Below, one piece after another: positions 8,134-15,897 of a stretch of 35,832 nt of DNA (its first letter is position 1; each line of letters opens with the position of its first letter). The stretch covers positions 1 to 35,832 of the forward strand of contig CAIYEN010000102.1 in assembly GCA_903925205.1 (NCBI GenBank). Direction: 5' to 3'. A program made the position numbers and the translations under genes. The notes below the pieces were generated by a model. It was not told the DNA's origin. It did no database searches and saw only the letters and a list, made by a program, of their open reading frames with translations. The stretch is from an uncultured Opitutia bacterium. Its GTDB lineage: Bacteria > Verrucomicrobiota > Verrucomicrobiia > Opitutales > UBA953.

Positions 8134-9150
8134 TTACTCTCGGCCGCTCCAGCGGGAGGCGTTCGCGAGAATCTTGCCGGTGCCGTTGACGACGGCGCAG
8201 AGGGGGTCTTCGGCAATGATCACCGGGAGGCCGGTGGCTTCGGAGAGGGCCCGGTCGATGCGGCGGATGAGGGCGCCGCCACCGGCGATGACGATGCCGC
8301 GGTCGACGAGGTCGGCCGAGAGTTCCGGGGGGATGCGTTCCAGCGAGCTCTTCACGGCTTCGATGATCTGGTTGACGTTATCAGCCATGGCCTCGCGGAC
8401 TTCCTGCGAGGTCAGGTGGAGCGAGCGGGGGAGGCCGGTGACGGCGTCACGACCGCGCACTTCGTAGGTCATTTCCTGTTCGAGGGCGTAAGCCGAACCA
8501 ATCTTGATCTTAATTTCTTCGGCGGTGCGCTCACCGATGATCAGGTTATACGACGAGCGGATATACTTGATGATGGAAAGGTCGAACTCGTCGCCCCCCA
8601 CGCGGATGGAGCGGGCGTGGACGATGCCACCGAGGGAGATGACAGCGACTTCGGTCGTGCCGCCACCGATGTCGACAATCATGGAGCCGGTGGGCTCTTC
8701 GACGGGGAGGCCAACGCCGATGGCCGAAGCGACCGGCTCAGGAATGGTGATGACGTCATCGGCGCCCGCGCGGTAGGCAGAGTCCATGACGGCGCGGCGT
8801 TCGACGGCGGTGATGCCGTAAGGCACGGCCACGACGACGGTGAGGTTGGTGAAGATGGATTTACGGGCGACCTTGCCGATGAAGTAGCGGAGCATGTGCT
8901 CGCTGATTTCGAAGTCGGCAATGACGCCGTCCTTCATCGGACGCAGGGCTTGGATGTCGCCCGGGGTGCGGCCAAGCATCATCTTCGCTTCGTTACCGAC
9001 AGCGATGGGCTTGCGGGTGCTCGAGCGGATGGCGACGACCGAAGGCTCGCGGAGAACGACCCCGCGATCCTTAAGGAAGACGAGCGTGTTGGCGGTACCG
9101 AGGTCGATGCCGATGGCTTGCGTGAATAGCCCGGGGAAGCGCTTGAACAT
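8134..9150 (-). CDS. mreB: Rod shape-determining actin homologue MreB
   Basis: A 338-residue bacterial actin that polymerises on the inner membrane and guides the elongasome. The phosphate-1 motif IGIDLGTANTLV is near residue 14, phosphate-2 IVDIGGGTTEVAV near 158, and the adenosine-binding IVIAGGGALIR near 288. Length and motifs are standard. First gene of the mreB-mreC-mreD-mrdA operon. A purine-rich AAAGGA lies about 14-19 bases upstream, rather far for a Shine-Dalgarno, and a repeat-rich upstream region probably holds its promoter. Confidence 0.97.
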   Translation of the reverse strand: MFKRFPGLFTQAIGIDLGTANTLVFLKDRGVVLREPSVVAIRSSTRKPIAVGNEAKMMLGRTPGDIQALRPMKDGVIADFEISEHMLRYFIGKVARKSIFTNLTVVVAVPYGITAVERRAVMDSAYRAGADDVITIPEPVASAIGVGLPVEEPTGSMIVDIGGGTTEVAVISLGGIVHARSIRVGGDEFDLSIIKYIRSSYNLIIGERTAEEIKIKIGSAYALEQEMTYEVRGRDAVTGLPRSLHLTSQEVREAMADNVNQIIEAVKSSLERIPPELSADLVDRGIVIAGGGALIRRIDRALSEATGLPVIIAEDPLCAVVNGTGKILANASRWSGRE

Positions 9151-9169
9151 CAGATGGGTTGGTTTCCTT

Positions 9170-9219
9170 TATGAATAACCTATGAATAAGGGAGTCAAAC
9201 CCCTTTTGCCCAAAGGGTT
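9170..9219 (-). promoter_or_regulatory. mreB upstream region: TTGACT box, tandem 9-mer, inverted repeat
   Basis: Read toward mreB there is first an inverted repeat (AAAGGGTT 9212-9219 with AACCCCTTT 9198-9206, one bulged C). It is followed by a TTGACT -35-like box (9198-9193) and then two direct copies of TTATTCATA (9189-9181 and 9178-9170) spaced 11 bases, one helical turn. The -10 box is not clear (CATAAA at 19-base spacing is the best). The phased repeats look like a protein-binding site over the promoter. The rest of the 166-base gap between mreB and uppP shows nothing recognisable. Confidence 0.4.
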
Positions 9220-9316
9220 AAGCGGGCGACCCCTGCTGGGAATAACTTTGGTCAGGCGGTCCGCGGGTCACACCCGCAAGGCCTTGAGGCGGGGGCATTT
9301 GTGCAGTCTTCGCTCG

Positions 9317-10282
9317 TTAGACCACACATCGCCAAACCAAGATAGCGGCGCCCAAGGCGATGCGGTACCAGGCGAACGGTCCCATGCCACGTCGCAGGAT
9401 GAAACCGACCATCCATTTGACCGAGAGGAAAGCGGCCCCAGCCGCGATGAGCAGGCCGACACCGGCGCTGCCTAAGGGGTAGACCTGCGTGAGGGCCGGT
9501 CCCAAGCCGTAGACCTTGTAAAGCGAGGCTGCCGAGAGGATCGCGAGGCCGACCAAGAACGAAAACTCCGTCGCGGCGGCAGCGGAGAGGCCGGCCCAGC
9601 GCCCGCCGAGGATGGTCGCGAGCGAGCGGCTTGTGCCCGGGATGAGTGCCACGCATTGGCAGAGGCCGATGATGAGTGCCTGTCGCCAGCTCAGGCGCAG
9701 GACTTCGTCGGGCGTGGCGGCGTGCTTCGGTAGGTAGTGTTCGGCCAATAAGATGACGAGACCACCCGTGATGAGTGCGAGGGCGACGATCTCGATGCTG
9801 AACGGAATGTACTCCTTGAATAGGTAGCCGAGTACGGCCGCGGGGAGAAACGCGATGAAGAGCGACCGTGCGAGCGCGAGGGCAGGGCGCTCGAGGCGAA
9901 GCAAGCCGGCAGCCAGCTGGCGGAGGCGCCCGAAAAAGACGACCAGCACGGCGAGGATGGCCCCGAACTGGATGATGACGATATAGTCATCGGCCACGCG
10001 ATCGAGGTTCACGGGGCGACCTTTGCGATCCACCACGCCGCGGACGATTTTATGTTCAGCGTTGTCCACGCCGAGCAGGCGGTCGCTGATGATCATGTGG
10101 CCGGTCGAGGAAATCGGGAGGAATTCCGTGACGCCTTCGACGACGCCGGTGACGATGACACGCGTCGGTGTGAACTGCGCTTGGGCCTCGGCCGGGCTGA
10201 TTTCTTGCGGGGCCGGCGTCGGCGCGGCCGTCGCGAAGCCGGACAGCGAAAGGGCGAGCAGGAGGAGGCATAGGCCGCGCAT
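9317..10282 (-). CDS. uppP: Undecaprenyl-diphosphatase UppP (BacA) with N-terminal extension
   Basis: An integral membrane phosphatase recycling undecaprenyl pyrophosphate to the monophosphate carrier for peptidoglycan and O-antigen. The two active-site motifs are present: E49-G-V-T-E53 with SSTGH at 58-62, and PGTSRS at 215-220. The 321 residues exceed the usual 265-280. About 38 extra residues sit at the front, beginning with a Leu/Ala-rich stretch ending ATAAP that looks like a cleavable signal sequence. A further insertion of about 15-20 residues (near 72-98, charged) lies before the QFGAILAV helix. AGGA lies four bases before this ATG, supporting the long start. It is divergent from trpB. 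Confidence 0.93.
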   Translation of the reverse strand: MRGLCLLLLALSLSGFATAAPTPAPQEISPAEAQAQFTPTRVIVTGVVEGVTEFLPISSTGHMIISDRLLGVDNAEHKIVRGVVDRKGRPVNLDRVADDYIVIIQFGAILAVLVVFFGRLRQLAAGLLRLERPALALARSLFIAFLPAAVLGYLFKEYIPFSIEIVALALITGGLVILLAEHYLPKHAATPDEVLRLSWRQALIIGLCQCVALIPGTSRSLATILGGRWAGLSAAAATEFSFLVGLAILSAASLYKVYGLGPALTQVYPLGSAGVGLLIAAGAAFLSVKWMVGFILRRGMGPFAWYRIALGAAILVWRCVV

Positions 10283-10342
10283 GCCATCCTAATGGTTGTG
10301 AAAGGAGGACAGGGCAAGACCTGCGATGTGACCTTGTCGCTT

Positions 10343-10356
10343 GCCCTTCGGAGGGC
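10343..10356 (+). promoter_or_regulatory. Tetraloop hairpin in the trpB leader
   Basis: GCCCT (10343-10347) and AGGGC (10352-10356) close a TCGG loop, followed by a pyrimidine-rich stretch (TTCTCGCTTT). It lies 25 bases before the trpB ATG, in the 99-base divergent gap shared with uppP. A strong GGAGG sequence at 10303-10307 precedes it without a well-placed start codon. The structure could be an attenuator or a start-site structure. No Trp-rich leader peptide is encoded, so classical trp attenuation is not supported. Confidence 0.35.
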
Positions 10357-10381
10357 TTCTCGCTTTATCGGTGGACACTTT

Positions 10382-11617
10382 ATGTCGGCCTCTAGCCTTA
10401 TCCCGACCACCGAGCCTCGCTTCCAGGTTCCCGACGTCCATGGCCGTTTCGGCCAGTTCGGGGGGATGTACGTCCCGGAGACGTTGATGACCCCCTTGCT
10501 CGACCTGACCAAGGCGTACGACGAGGCCCGCCGAGATCCGGCCTTCCAGAAAGCTTATGCCGACATGCTGGTGGAATATGCCGGCCGCCCTACGGGGCTG
10601 TATTACGCCGAGGCGCTGACTAAGCATTGCGGGGGTTCGAAGATTTACCTCAAGCGTGAGGACATGCTCCACACGGGGGCCCATAAGATTAACAACGTCA
10701 TCGGGCAGGCTTTGCTCGCGGTGCGCATGGGGAAGAAGCGCATCATCGCCGAAACCGGTGCGGGTCAGCACGGCACCGCCACGGCGGCCGTCTGCGCCCG
10801 CTTTGGCCTGAAGTGCGTCATCTACATGGGGGCGACCGATATGGAACGCCAGGCGCTCAACGTCTACCGCATGCGCCTCATGGGCGCGGAGGTGCGCGGC
10901 GTCGAAGCCGGCCAACGGACGTTGAAGGAAGCCGTCAATGAAGCCATGCGCGATTGGGTGACCAACGTGCGCGACACGCATTATATCTTAGGCACAGCCT
11001 ATGGCTCGCACCCGTATCCGATGATGGTCCGCGATTTCCACCGCATCATCTCGCTCGAGTCCAAGCAGCAGATGATTCGGGCCGAAGACCGTTTGCCCGA
11101 CACCGTCGTAGCCTGCGTCGGGGGCGGCTCCAACGCCATCGGTTCTTTCTTCGAGTACCTCGACGAACCTGGCGTCCAACTCATCGGCGTCGAAGCCGGT
11201 GGTCGGGCCATCAAAACGGGCGAGCATGCCGCCCGTTTCGCTGGCGGTCGCCTCGGCGTGTTGCAGGGCTGCATGACCCATATCTTGCAGAATAGCGAAG
11301 GGCAGATTGAGGGCACGCACTCCGTTTCCGCCGGCTTGGATTACGCCGCCGTCGGCCCCGAGCATGCCTATTACCACGACAAGGGGCGCATCGAGTTCGC
11401 CTACGCGAACGATCAGGAATGCCTCGATGCGTTCCAGTTATTATCGCGCACCGAGGGCATCATCCCGGCGCTCGAGTCGAGCCACGCTATCGCCCATGGT
11501 TGCAAGGTCGCGGCCGATGGACCCCGGACCAATATCGTCCTCATCAACCTCTCTGGTCGCGGTGACAAGGATGTGTGGAGTGCGGCGCGCGCGATGGGCG
11601 TTGAAATCAAACTCTGA
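10382..11617 (+). CDS. trpB: Tryptophan synthase beta chain
   Basis: Joins indole and serine to make tryptophan; PLP-dependent and cytoplasmic. The 411 residues match TrpB1-type beta chains. PLP lysine K102 is in HTGAHKINN, the phosphate-binding loop is GGGSNAIG, and the amino-terminal signature [15 protein letters not shown] follows about 20 residues after the chosen start. The frame runs 90 bases further upstream, but those residues are not TrpB-like. trpA is not adjacent, so this trpB sits apart from a trp operon, or the rest of the pathway is elsewhere. yicC follows after three bases. Confidence 0.96.
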   Translation: MSASSLIPTTEPRFQVPDVHGRFGQFGGMYVPETLMTPLLDLTKAYDEARRDPAFQKAYADMLVEYAGRPTGLYYAEALTKHCGGSKIYLKREDMLHTGAHKINNVIGQALLAVRMGKKRIIAETGAGQHGTATAAVCARFGLKCVIYMGATDMERQALNVYRMRLMGAEVRGVEAGQRTLKEAVNEAMRDWVTNVRDTHYILGTAYGSHPYPMMVRDFHRIISLESKQQMIRAEDRLPDTVVACVGGGSNAIGSFFEYLDEPGVQLIGVEAGGRAIKTGEHAARFAGGRLGVLQGCMTHILQNSEGQIEGTHSVSAGLDYAAVGPEHAYYHDKGRIEFAYANDQECLDAFQLLSRTEGIIPALESSHAIAHGCKVAADGPRTNIVLINLSGRGDKDVWSAARAMGVEIKL

Positions 11618-11620
11618 CGC

Positions 11621-12499
11621 ATGGCAGCGACTTCGATGACGGGGTTTGGTCGCGGGGAAATTAACCTACCGGACCGACGCCTTTCGGTCGAAATCGCCAC
11701 CGTCAACCAGAAGAACCTGCAAGTCTCCTGCTACGTGCCAGAGGAATGGTCGACGCTCGAGACACTTTCGGCTCCGTGGATTCGGGCTCGGCTGGTTCGG
11801 GGAAAAGTGACGGTGCGGGTGACCTTTGCCGAAGCCGGAGTGAAGTCCGCAACCGCGTGGGATGAAGCGGCGGTGCTGAATGCTTTGGCGGATCTGCGTG
11901 CTTTAGCCGTGCGCTCTGGCGTGCCGTTTGAACCCGACGCTCGCTTGCTACTCCAGCTCGCGGAGGGCAAACGTTCTACCCGGGCGTCGTTGCCGCCCAT
12001 CGAAACGTGTGCCGCGGCGGTCGCGCAGGGCTTTGCGGCGGCCTTGGATCAATTGGTGGCGATGCGCGCGGCCGAGGGTCGCGTCTTGGTCACGGACTTG
12101 AACGCACGTTTACAGAAGATTGCCGCCCTCGTCGCTGACATGGAAGCCGGGGAGAAGGAGGCGCCCAAGCGCCATCGGGCCGCACTGCTAAAACGTCTAC
12201 AAGAAGCTGGCTTGGGCTTGGATCCGGCCGACGAGCGCGTCCTTAAGGAACTCGCGCTCTTTGCCGACCGCTGTGACATCACCGAAGAAGTCGTCCGACT
12301 CAAAAGCCACATCTTGCAGTTTACCAATGAGTTGAAGGTCGAGAAAAGTGGTCGAAAACTCGATTTCCTGGTCCAAGAATTGCTCCGGGAGGTGAATACG
12401 GTGGGCAGCAAAGCGGCCGAAATACCCACGACAAAGGCCGTTTTGGAGGCTAAAACCGAGATTGAGCGGATTCGGGAGCAGGTTCAGAACCTCGAATAA
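11621..12499 (+). CDS. yicC: YicC-family endoribonuclease
   Basis: A 292-residue YicC protein with the N-terminal signature SMTGFGRG, the Q-K-N-L pattern near residues 29-33, and the C-terminal DUF1732 half (ERVLKEL, LKSHI, GRKLDFLVQELLRE, ending IREQVQNLE). E. coli YicC is an endoribonuclease linked to small-RNA turnover. The gene is very often next to gmk; here it lies between trpB and an HU-family gene instead. It is three bases after the trpB stop and probably co-transcribed. Confidence 0.93.
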   Translation: MAATSMTGFGRGEINLPDRRLSVEIATVNQKNLQVSCYVPEEWSTLETLSAPWIRARLVRGKVTVRVTFAEAGVKSATAWDEAAVLNALADLRALAVRSGVPFEPDARLLLQLAEGKRSTRASLPPIETCAAAVAQGFAAALDQLVAMRAAEGRVLVTDLNARLQKIAALVADMEAGEKEAPKRHRAALLKRLQEAGLGLDPADERVLKELALFADRCDITEEVVRLKSHILQFTNELKVEKSGRKLDFLVQELLREVNTVGSKAAEIPTTKAVLEAKTEIERIREQVQNLE

Positions 12500-12570
12500 G
12501 CTTTTTTGTGGGTGCGGTGTTGCCATGGAGCGTTTCCCATGCCTTTGTCTATCAACACTTACCCACCTCC

Positions 12571-12906
12571 ATGTCCGACAACCTCACGAAGCGGGAAATC
12601 GTCCTGAAGATCTTTACGGAAAAGGGCTACCCGCAAAAGCACATCCGCGACAGCGTTCAGCTGACCTTGGATGCCATCAGCGAGGCGCTGTTGTCCGGCC
12701 GAGACGTTGAGTTGCGTAACTTCGGTGTCTTTCAGGTCCAGGTGCGCAAGAGCCGCATCGGTCGCAATCCTAACCGCCCTGAGACGGACGTCGTGATTCC
12801 GAAGCGTGCCGTCATCAAATTCAAGGCCGGCAAGGAATTGAAGGCCAAGCTCAAGTCGTACAACGTCGACAAGACGGACGCTGCGCCCGAGCAGCCCCAG
12901 GCGTAA
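12571..12906 (+). CDS. HU/IHF-family DNA-binding protein
   Basis: A 111-residue nucleoid protein. The dimerising helices occupy about residues 5-45. The DNA-binding beta-arm region follows, with FGVF, IGRNPNRPETD (the flexible arm with its conserved Pro) and VIPKRAVIKFKAGKELK. A C-terminal tail of about 20 residues is rich in K, A, P and E. The frame extends 63 bases upstream, but HU homology begins at this Met. Distinguishing HU from an IHF subunit is not possible by eye. The 70-base leader is pyrimidine-rich before the ATG, without a Shine-Dalgarno. Confidence 0.93.
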   Translation: MSDNLTKREIVLKIFTEKGYPQKHIRDSVQLTLDAISEALLSGRDVELRNFGVFQVQVRKSRIGRNPNRPETDVVIPKRAVIKFKAGKELKAKLKSYNVDKTDAAPEQPQA

Positions 12907-12923
12907 GTTTCGCCTGACTATCA

Positions 12924-14261
12924 ATGTCCGACATTCGAACGCTGCCCGGCTTCCGGGAGTTCTATCCTGAAGACCGTGCGGTCTTAGGGCACATCTTTGA
13001 CGTGTGGCGGCAAGCGTGCCGCCGTTATGGCTTCCGCGAGTGGGAATCCCCAGTCTTGGAGCCGCTGGAACTCTTCACTGAGAAGTCCGGCGAGGAAATC
13101 GTCCGCCAACTCTTCAACTTTGAAGACAAGGGCGGTCGCCAGGTCAGCCTCCGGCCGGAGATGACGCCTTCGCTGGCCCGCATGGTGGGGGCCCGTGCCA
13201 ATGGCATGGCTAAGCCCATCCGCTGGTTCGCAATTGGGGAGAATTACCGCTACGAGAAGCCCCAGAAGGGCCGCCTGCGGGCTTTCTATCAACTCAACGC
13301 CGACTTACTCGGTGAGGCGGGACCCGCCGCTGACGCCGAGCTCATCGCACTCTGTGCCGACTGCTTGTTGGGCTTCGGCCTGACCCAGCAGGATTTCCGC
13401 ATCCGTATTTCCGATCGGACGCTCTGGTTCCGTTACCTCGCCAGCCTCGGCGTGCCTGAAGCCAATGCCACGGCCGTGCTCGGTGTGGTCGATAAACTCG
13501 AGCGCGGTGCGCCGAAGGATTTGATTGAAGCGATGACGGCGGCGTTGGCGGGAACCGCTTGCGACCCCGAGAAGACTTTAGCGGCGGCGCGCACCTTTGC
13601 GGCGACGCGCTCCCTTGAGGAGCTGGCTCAGCTGGCCGCGGGCGATGCCGCAATGACGGCCCGTCTGGACGAGTGGAATCATTTGCTCGGTACGCTGAAG
13701 TCCATGGGCTTCGGTGAATGCATCGCCATCGACCTCACGATTGTCCGTGGTTTGGCCTATTACACGGGCTTCGTGTTCGAGGCTTTTGAAACGGGCGGCG
13801 AAGCCCGTGCCTTGGCTGGGGGTGGTCGTTACGATGCTTTGGTTAAGAAGCTGGGTGGGCCCGATCTCCCCGCCGTCGGCTTCGGGATGGGCGACGTCAC
13901 CCTGCGTGATTTACTGGAAGCCAAGAAACTGCTTCCAGCCTATGCGGATGGACCGGACTTCTTCGTCATGGTCCTCGGCGCCGATGCCCGGGCCGCGGCC
14001 TTGGAAGATGTTGCCAACCTTCGTCGGGCGGGTTTCCGCGTCGAGTACAACCTGCGTGATGGTAAGTTCGGTAAGCTCGCCCAGCAGGCCGAAACTGCGG
14101 GGGCCAAGTATGCGCTCGTTTACGGCGGCGAGGAAGTGGCCAAGGGCGTGACGAAGGTGCGGAGCCTGACGGACCGCACCGAAGCCGAAGTGCCGCGGAC
14201 GGACTTAGTCCCAGCACTCCGGGCGGTCATGGAAGAGGGCATGCGCGCCATCCTCCCTTAA
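12924..14261 (+). CDS. hisS: Histidine-tRNA ligase
   Basis: A class II aminoacyl-tRNA synthetase of 445 residues charging tRNA-His. Motif 1 lies around the Y-G-F-R-E-W-E-S-P segment (near 33-45), motif 2 is YRYEKPQKGRLRAFYQ (near 108-123), and the histidine-specific loop is RGLAYYTG (near 275). Motif 3 has GGGRYDALV and GFGMGDVTL. The C-terminal anticodon-binding domain is present (about 340-440). The intact RGLAYYTG motif and anticodon domain argue against HisZ. No Shine-Dalgarno; 17 bases from the HU gene and 5 from murJ. Confidence 0.95.
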   Translation: MSDIRTLPGFREFYPEDRAVLGHIFDVWRQACRRYGFREWESPVLEPLELFTEKSGEEIVRQLFNFEDKGGRQVSLRPEMTPSLARMVGARANGMAKPIRWFAIGENYRYEKPQKGRLRAFYQLNADLLGEAGPAADAELIALCADCLLGFGLTQQDFRIRISDRTLWFRYLASLGVPEANATAVLGVVDKLERGAPKDLIEAMTAALAGTACDPEKTLAAARTFAATRSLEELAQLAAGDAAMTARLDEWNHLLGTLKSMGFGECIAIDLTIVRGLAYYTGFVFEAFETGGEARALAGGGRYDALVKKLGGPDLPAVGFGMGDVTLRDLLEAKKLLPAYADGPDFFVMVLGADARAAALEDVANLRRAGFRVEYNLRDGKFGKLAQQAETAGAKYALVYGGEEVAKGVTKVRSLTDRTEAEVPRTDLVPALRAVMEEGMRAILP

Positions 14262-14266
14262 CGCTG

Positions 14267-15850
14267 ATGTCCGAGCAGACGCGCCAGTATCAGGATATGG
14301 CCAAGACCGCCTCCTGGACGATGGTCTCGCGTGTGCTCGGGCTAGTTCGTGACCAATTGATCGCGGCCTTCTTTGGCGCCAGCGCGATTGGCGCAGCCTT
14401 CCTCTTTGCGTTTCAGATTCCGAACCTTTTCCGCCGATTGTTGGGCGAGGGGGCTTTGACGGCGGCCACGGTTCCGGTCTTGGCGGAAATCGAAGCCCAG
14501 CATGGGCGCCCCGCCTCCCACGCGTTCCTGAACTACGTCCTCCGGAAAATCCTGCCGTGGCTCCTTGGGCTCACGCTCGTCTGCATCGGCCTTGCGCTGC
14601 TCGCGATGATGCTCTTCACGGACCCGCGTTATGTGAATTCCGCGGAGTTTACCGCTTGGTGTATGCCCTATATGCCGCTCATCTGTGTGGCGGCGCTGTT
14701 TACCTCGGCCGTCAATCTCAGCGGCCGCTTTGGTTTGGCGGAAATCGCTTCCTCGGGCCTGAACGTCTGCATGATCTTGGGGCTGGGCTTCTTCGGGTAT
14801 TACCTCGGAGAGGGTGACCTCGGACGGGCTCGGTGGTTGTGCTTCGGCACCTTAGCGGGCGGCACGCTCCAGCTGCTGATTCCGATGTGGGGTCTCCACC
14901 AGGCGGGGTGGCGCCGCGCGCCGGTGCGGGCGGATGCCGCTGCCTGGCAGGCTTTGCGGGTTGCCTTCATCCCCGCGGCGTTGGGCGCCGGAATTCTCCA
15001 GATTAACTTCCTCATCTCGCGGTCATTGGCGTTCGACCTCGAGGGCTCGAAGCTCACCTACTACTATATCGCTAATCGCATCGTCGAACTTCCGATTGGG
15101 TTATTCTCGACGGCCATTGCCACGGTAATGTTCCCAGCCATGGCGACGGCGTTTGTGGAGAAGGACACCGCCGCCATGGGCCGTAATTACGCGCGCGGTA
15201 TGCGGCTCATCCTCGCGATCAACATCGGTGCCGCCATCGGGCTAGCCGTTTATTCGGAGCAGATTATCCGCCTACTTTTTGAGTTCGGTCGCTTCTCGGC
15301 CGAAGACTGCGCGAAGACCCGTTCGGTGTTGGTGCTCTTCGCCTTAGCCATGCCGTTCCATGCGATGATCTCGATGGTGACGCGGGCGTTGAACGTTGCC
15401 GGCCAGACGCAAGCGACCTTCCGAGTCGCCCTGTGGGCCGTGGGCATCAATGTCACAGGTTCCGTGGCGGCGGTCGTGCTGGGCTATGGCATCGAAGGCC
15501 TCGCCGTGGCCAACGCGGCTTCGGCCGTGGTGCAGTACGTCCTGCTGCGCCGACAGTTGCGCCGGACCGCGCCAGCGTTTCTCGCTGAGAACCTTGCGAA
15601 GCCGTTCGGCCAAGCCCTCGTGGGCTCCTTGATTATGGGTATCGTCGCGTATCACGGCTTTAGCCTGTTGTTCAGGTTCGGCCAGCCTTGGTTAAACCCC
15701 AAGGTCAACCTTCTGGCCGCGATGGCCCTGGCGGGCGGTATCGCCGCGGCGCTGTACGCGGCGTTACTGGTATGGTGGAATTACCCCGAACGCGACCTGG
15801 TGCTGGGCTTTAGTGATCGTCTACTGCGTCGCCTCCGTCTGCGCCGCTAA
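14267..15850 (+). CDS. murJ: Lipid II flippase MurJ
   Basis: A MOP-superfamily flippase of 527 residues with about 14 predicted membrane helices. It moves lipid II across the inner membrane for peptidoglycan synthesis. Signatures include SRVLGLVRDQLIAAFFG near residue 20, the NLFRRLLGEGALTAA segment near 50, and a conserved Arg- and Phe-rich FEFGRFS near 340. It lies directly before the large Pls-like synthetase, separated by a short hairpin, which places that enzyme in an envelope-related transcription context. Confidence 0.95.
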   Translation: MSEQTRQYQDMAKTASWTMVSRVLGLVRDQLIAAFFGASAIGAAFLFAFQIPNLFRRLLGEGALTAATVPVLAEIEAQHGRPASHAFLNYVLRKILPWLLGLTLVCIGLALLAMMLFTDPRYVNSAEFTAWCMPYMPLICVAALFTSAVNLSGRFGLAEIASSGLNVCMILGLGFFGYYLGEGDLGRARWLCFGTLAGGTLQLLIPMWGLHQAGWRRAPVRADAAAWQALRVAFIPAALGAGILQINFLISRSLAFDLEGSKLTYYYIANRIVELPIGLFSTAIATVMFPAMATAFVEKDTAAMGRNYARGMRLILAINIGAAIGLAVYSEQIIRLLFEFGRFSAEDCAKTRSVLVLFALAMPFHAMISMVTRALNVAGQTQATFRVALWAVGINVTGSVAAVVLGYGIEGLAVANAASAVVQYVLLRRQLRRTAPAFLAENLAKPFGQALVGSLIMGIVAYHGFSLLFRFGQPWLNPKVNLLAAMALAGGIAAALYAALLVWWNYPERDLVLGFSDRLLRRLRLRR

Positions 15851-15858
15851 AGTCTTTG

Positions 15859-15880
15859 CAACTCTCCCAGGCGGGAGTTG
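15859..15880 (+). other. Bulged hairpin between murJ and the Pls-like gene
   Basis: CAACT and CCC (15859-15863, 15866-15868) pair with GGGAGTTG (15873-15880) around an AGGC loop, with CT bulged. Only TTCT follows, so it is at best a weak terminator or a transcript boundary. It overlaps the alternative TTG start (15856) of the next gene, which supports the downstream ATG at 15898. Confidence 0.4.
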
Positions 15881-15897
15881 TTCTAAAGTTGTACCCC

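Noticed and set aside
8083-9129. A 348-codon plus-strand frame opposite mreB.
   Set aside because: Asp/Gly/Ala/Val-rich shadow of mreB with no family match; mreB has all actin motifs.
10292-10381. Upstream in-frame extension of trpB as a leader peptide or longer TrpB.
   Set aside because: The extra 30 residues have no Trp codons and no TrpB similarity; family homology begins soon after the ATG at 10382.
12924-14261. HisZ (regulatory subunit of ATP phosphoribosyltransferase) instead of HisS.
   Set aside because: The RGLAYYTG histidine loop, motif 2 and a full anticodon-binding domain are present.
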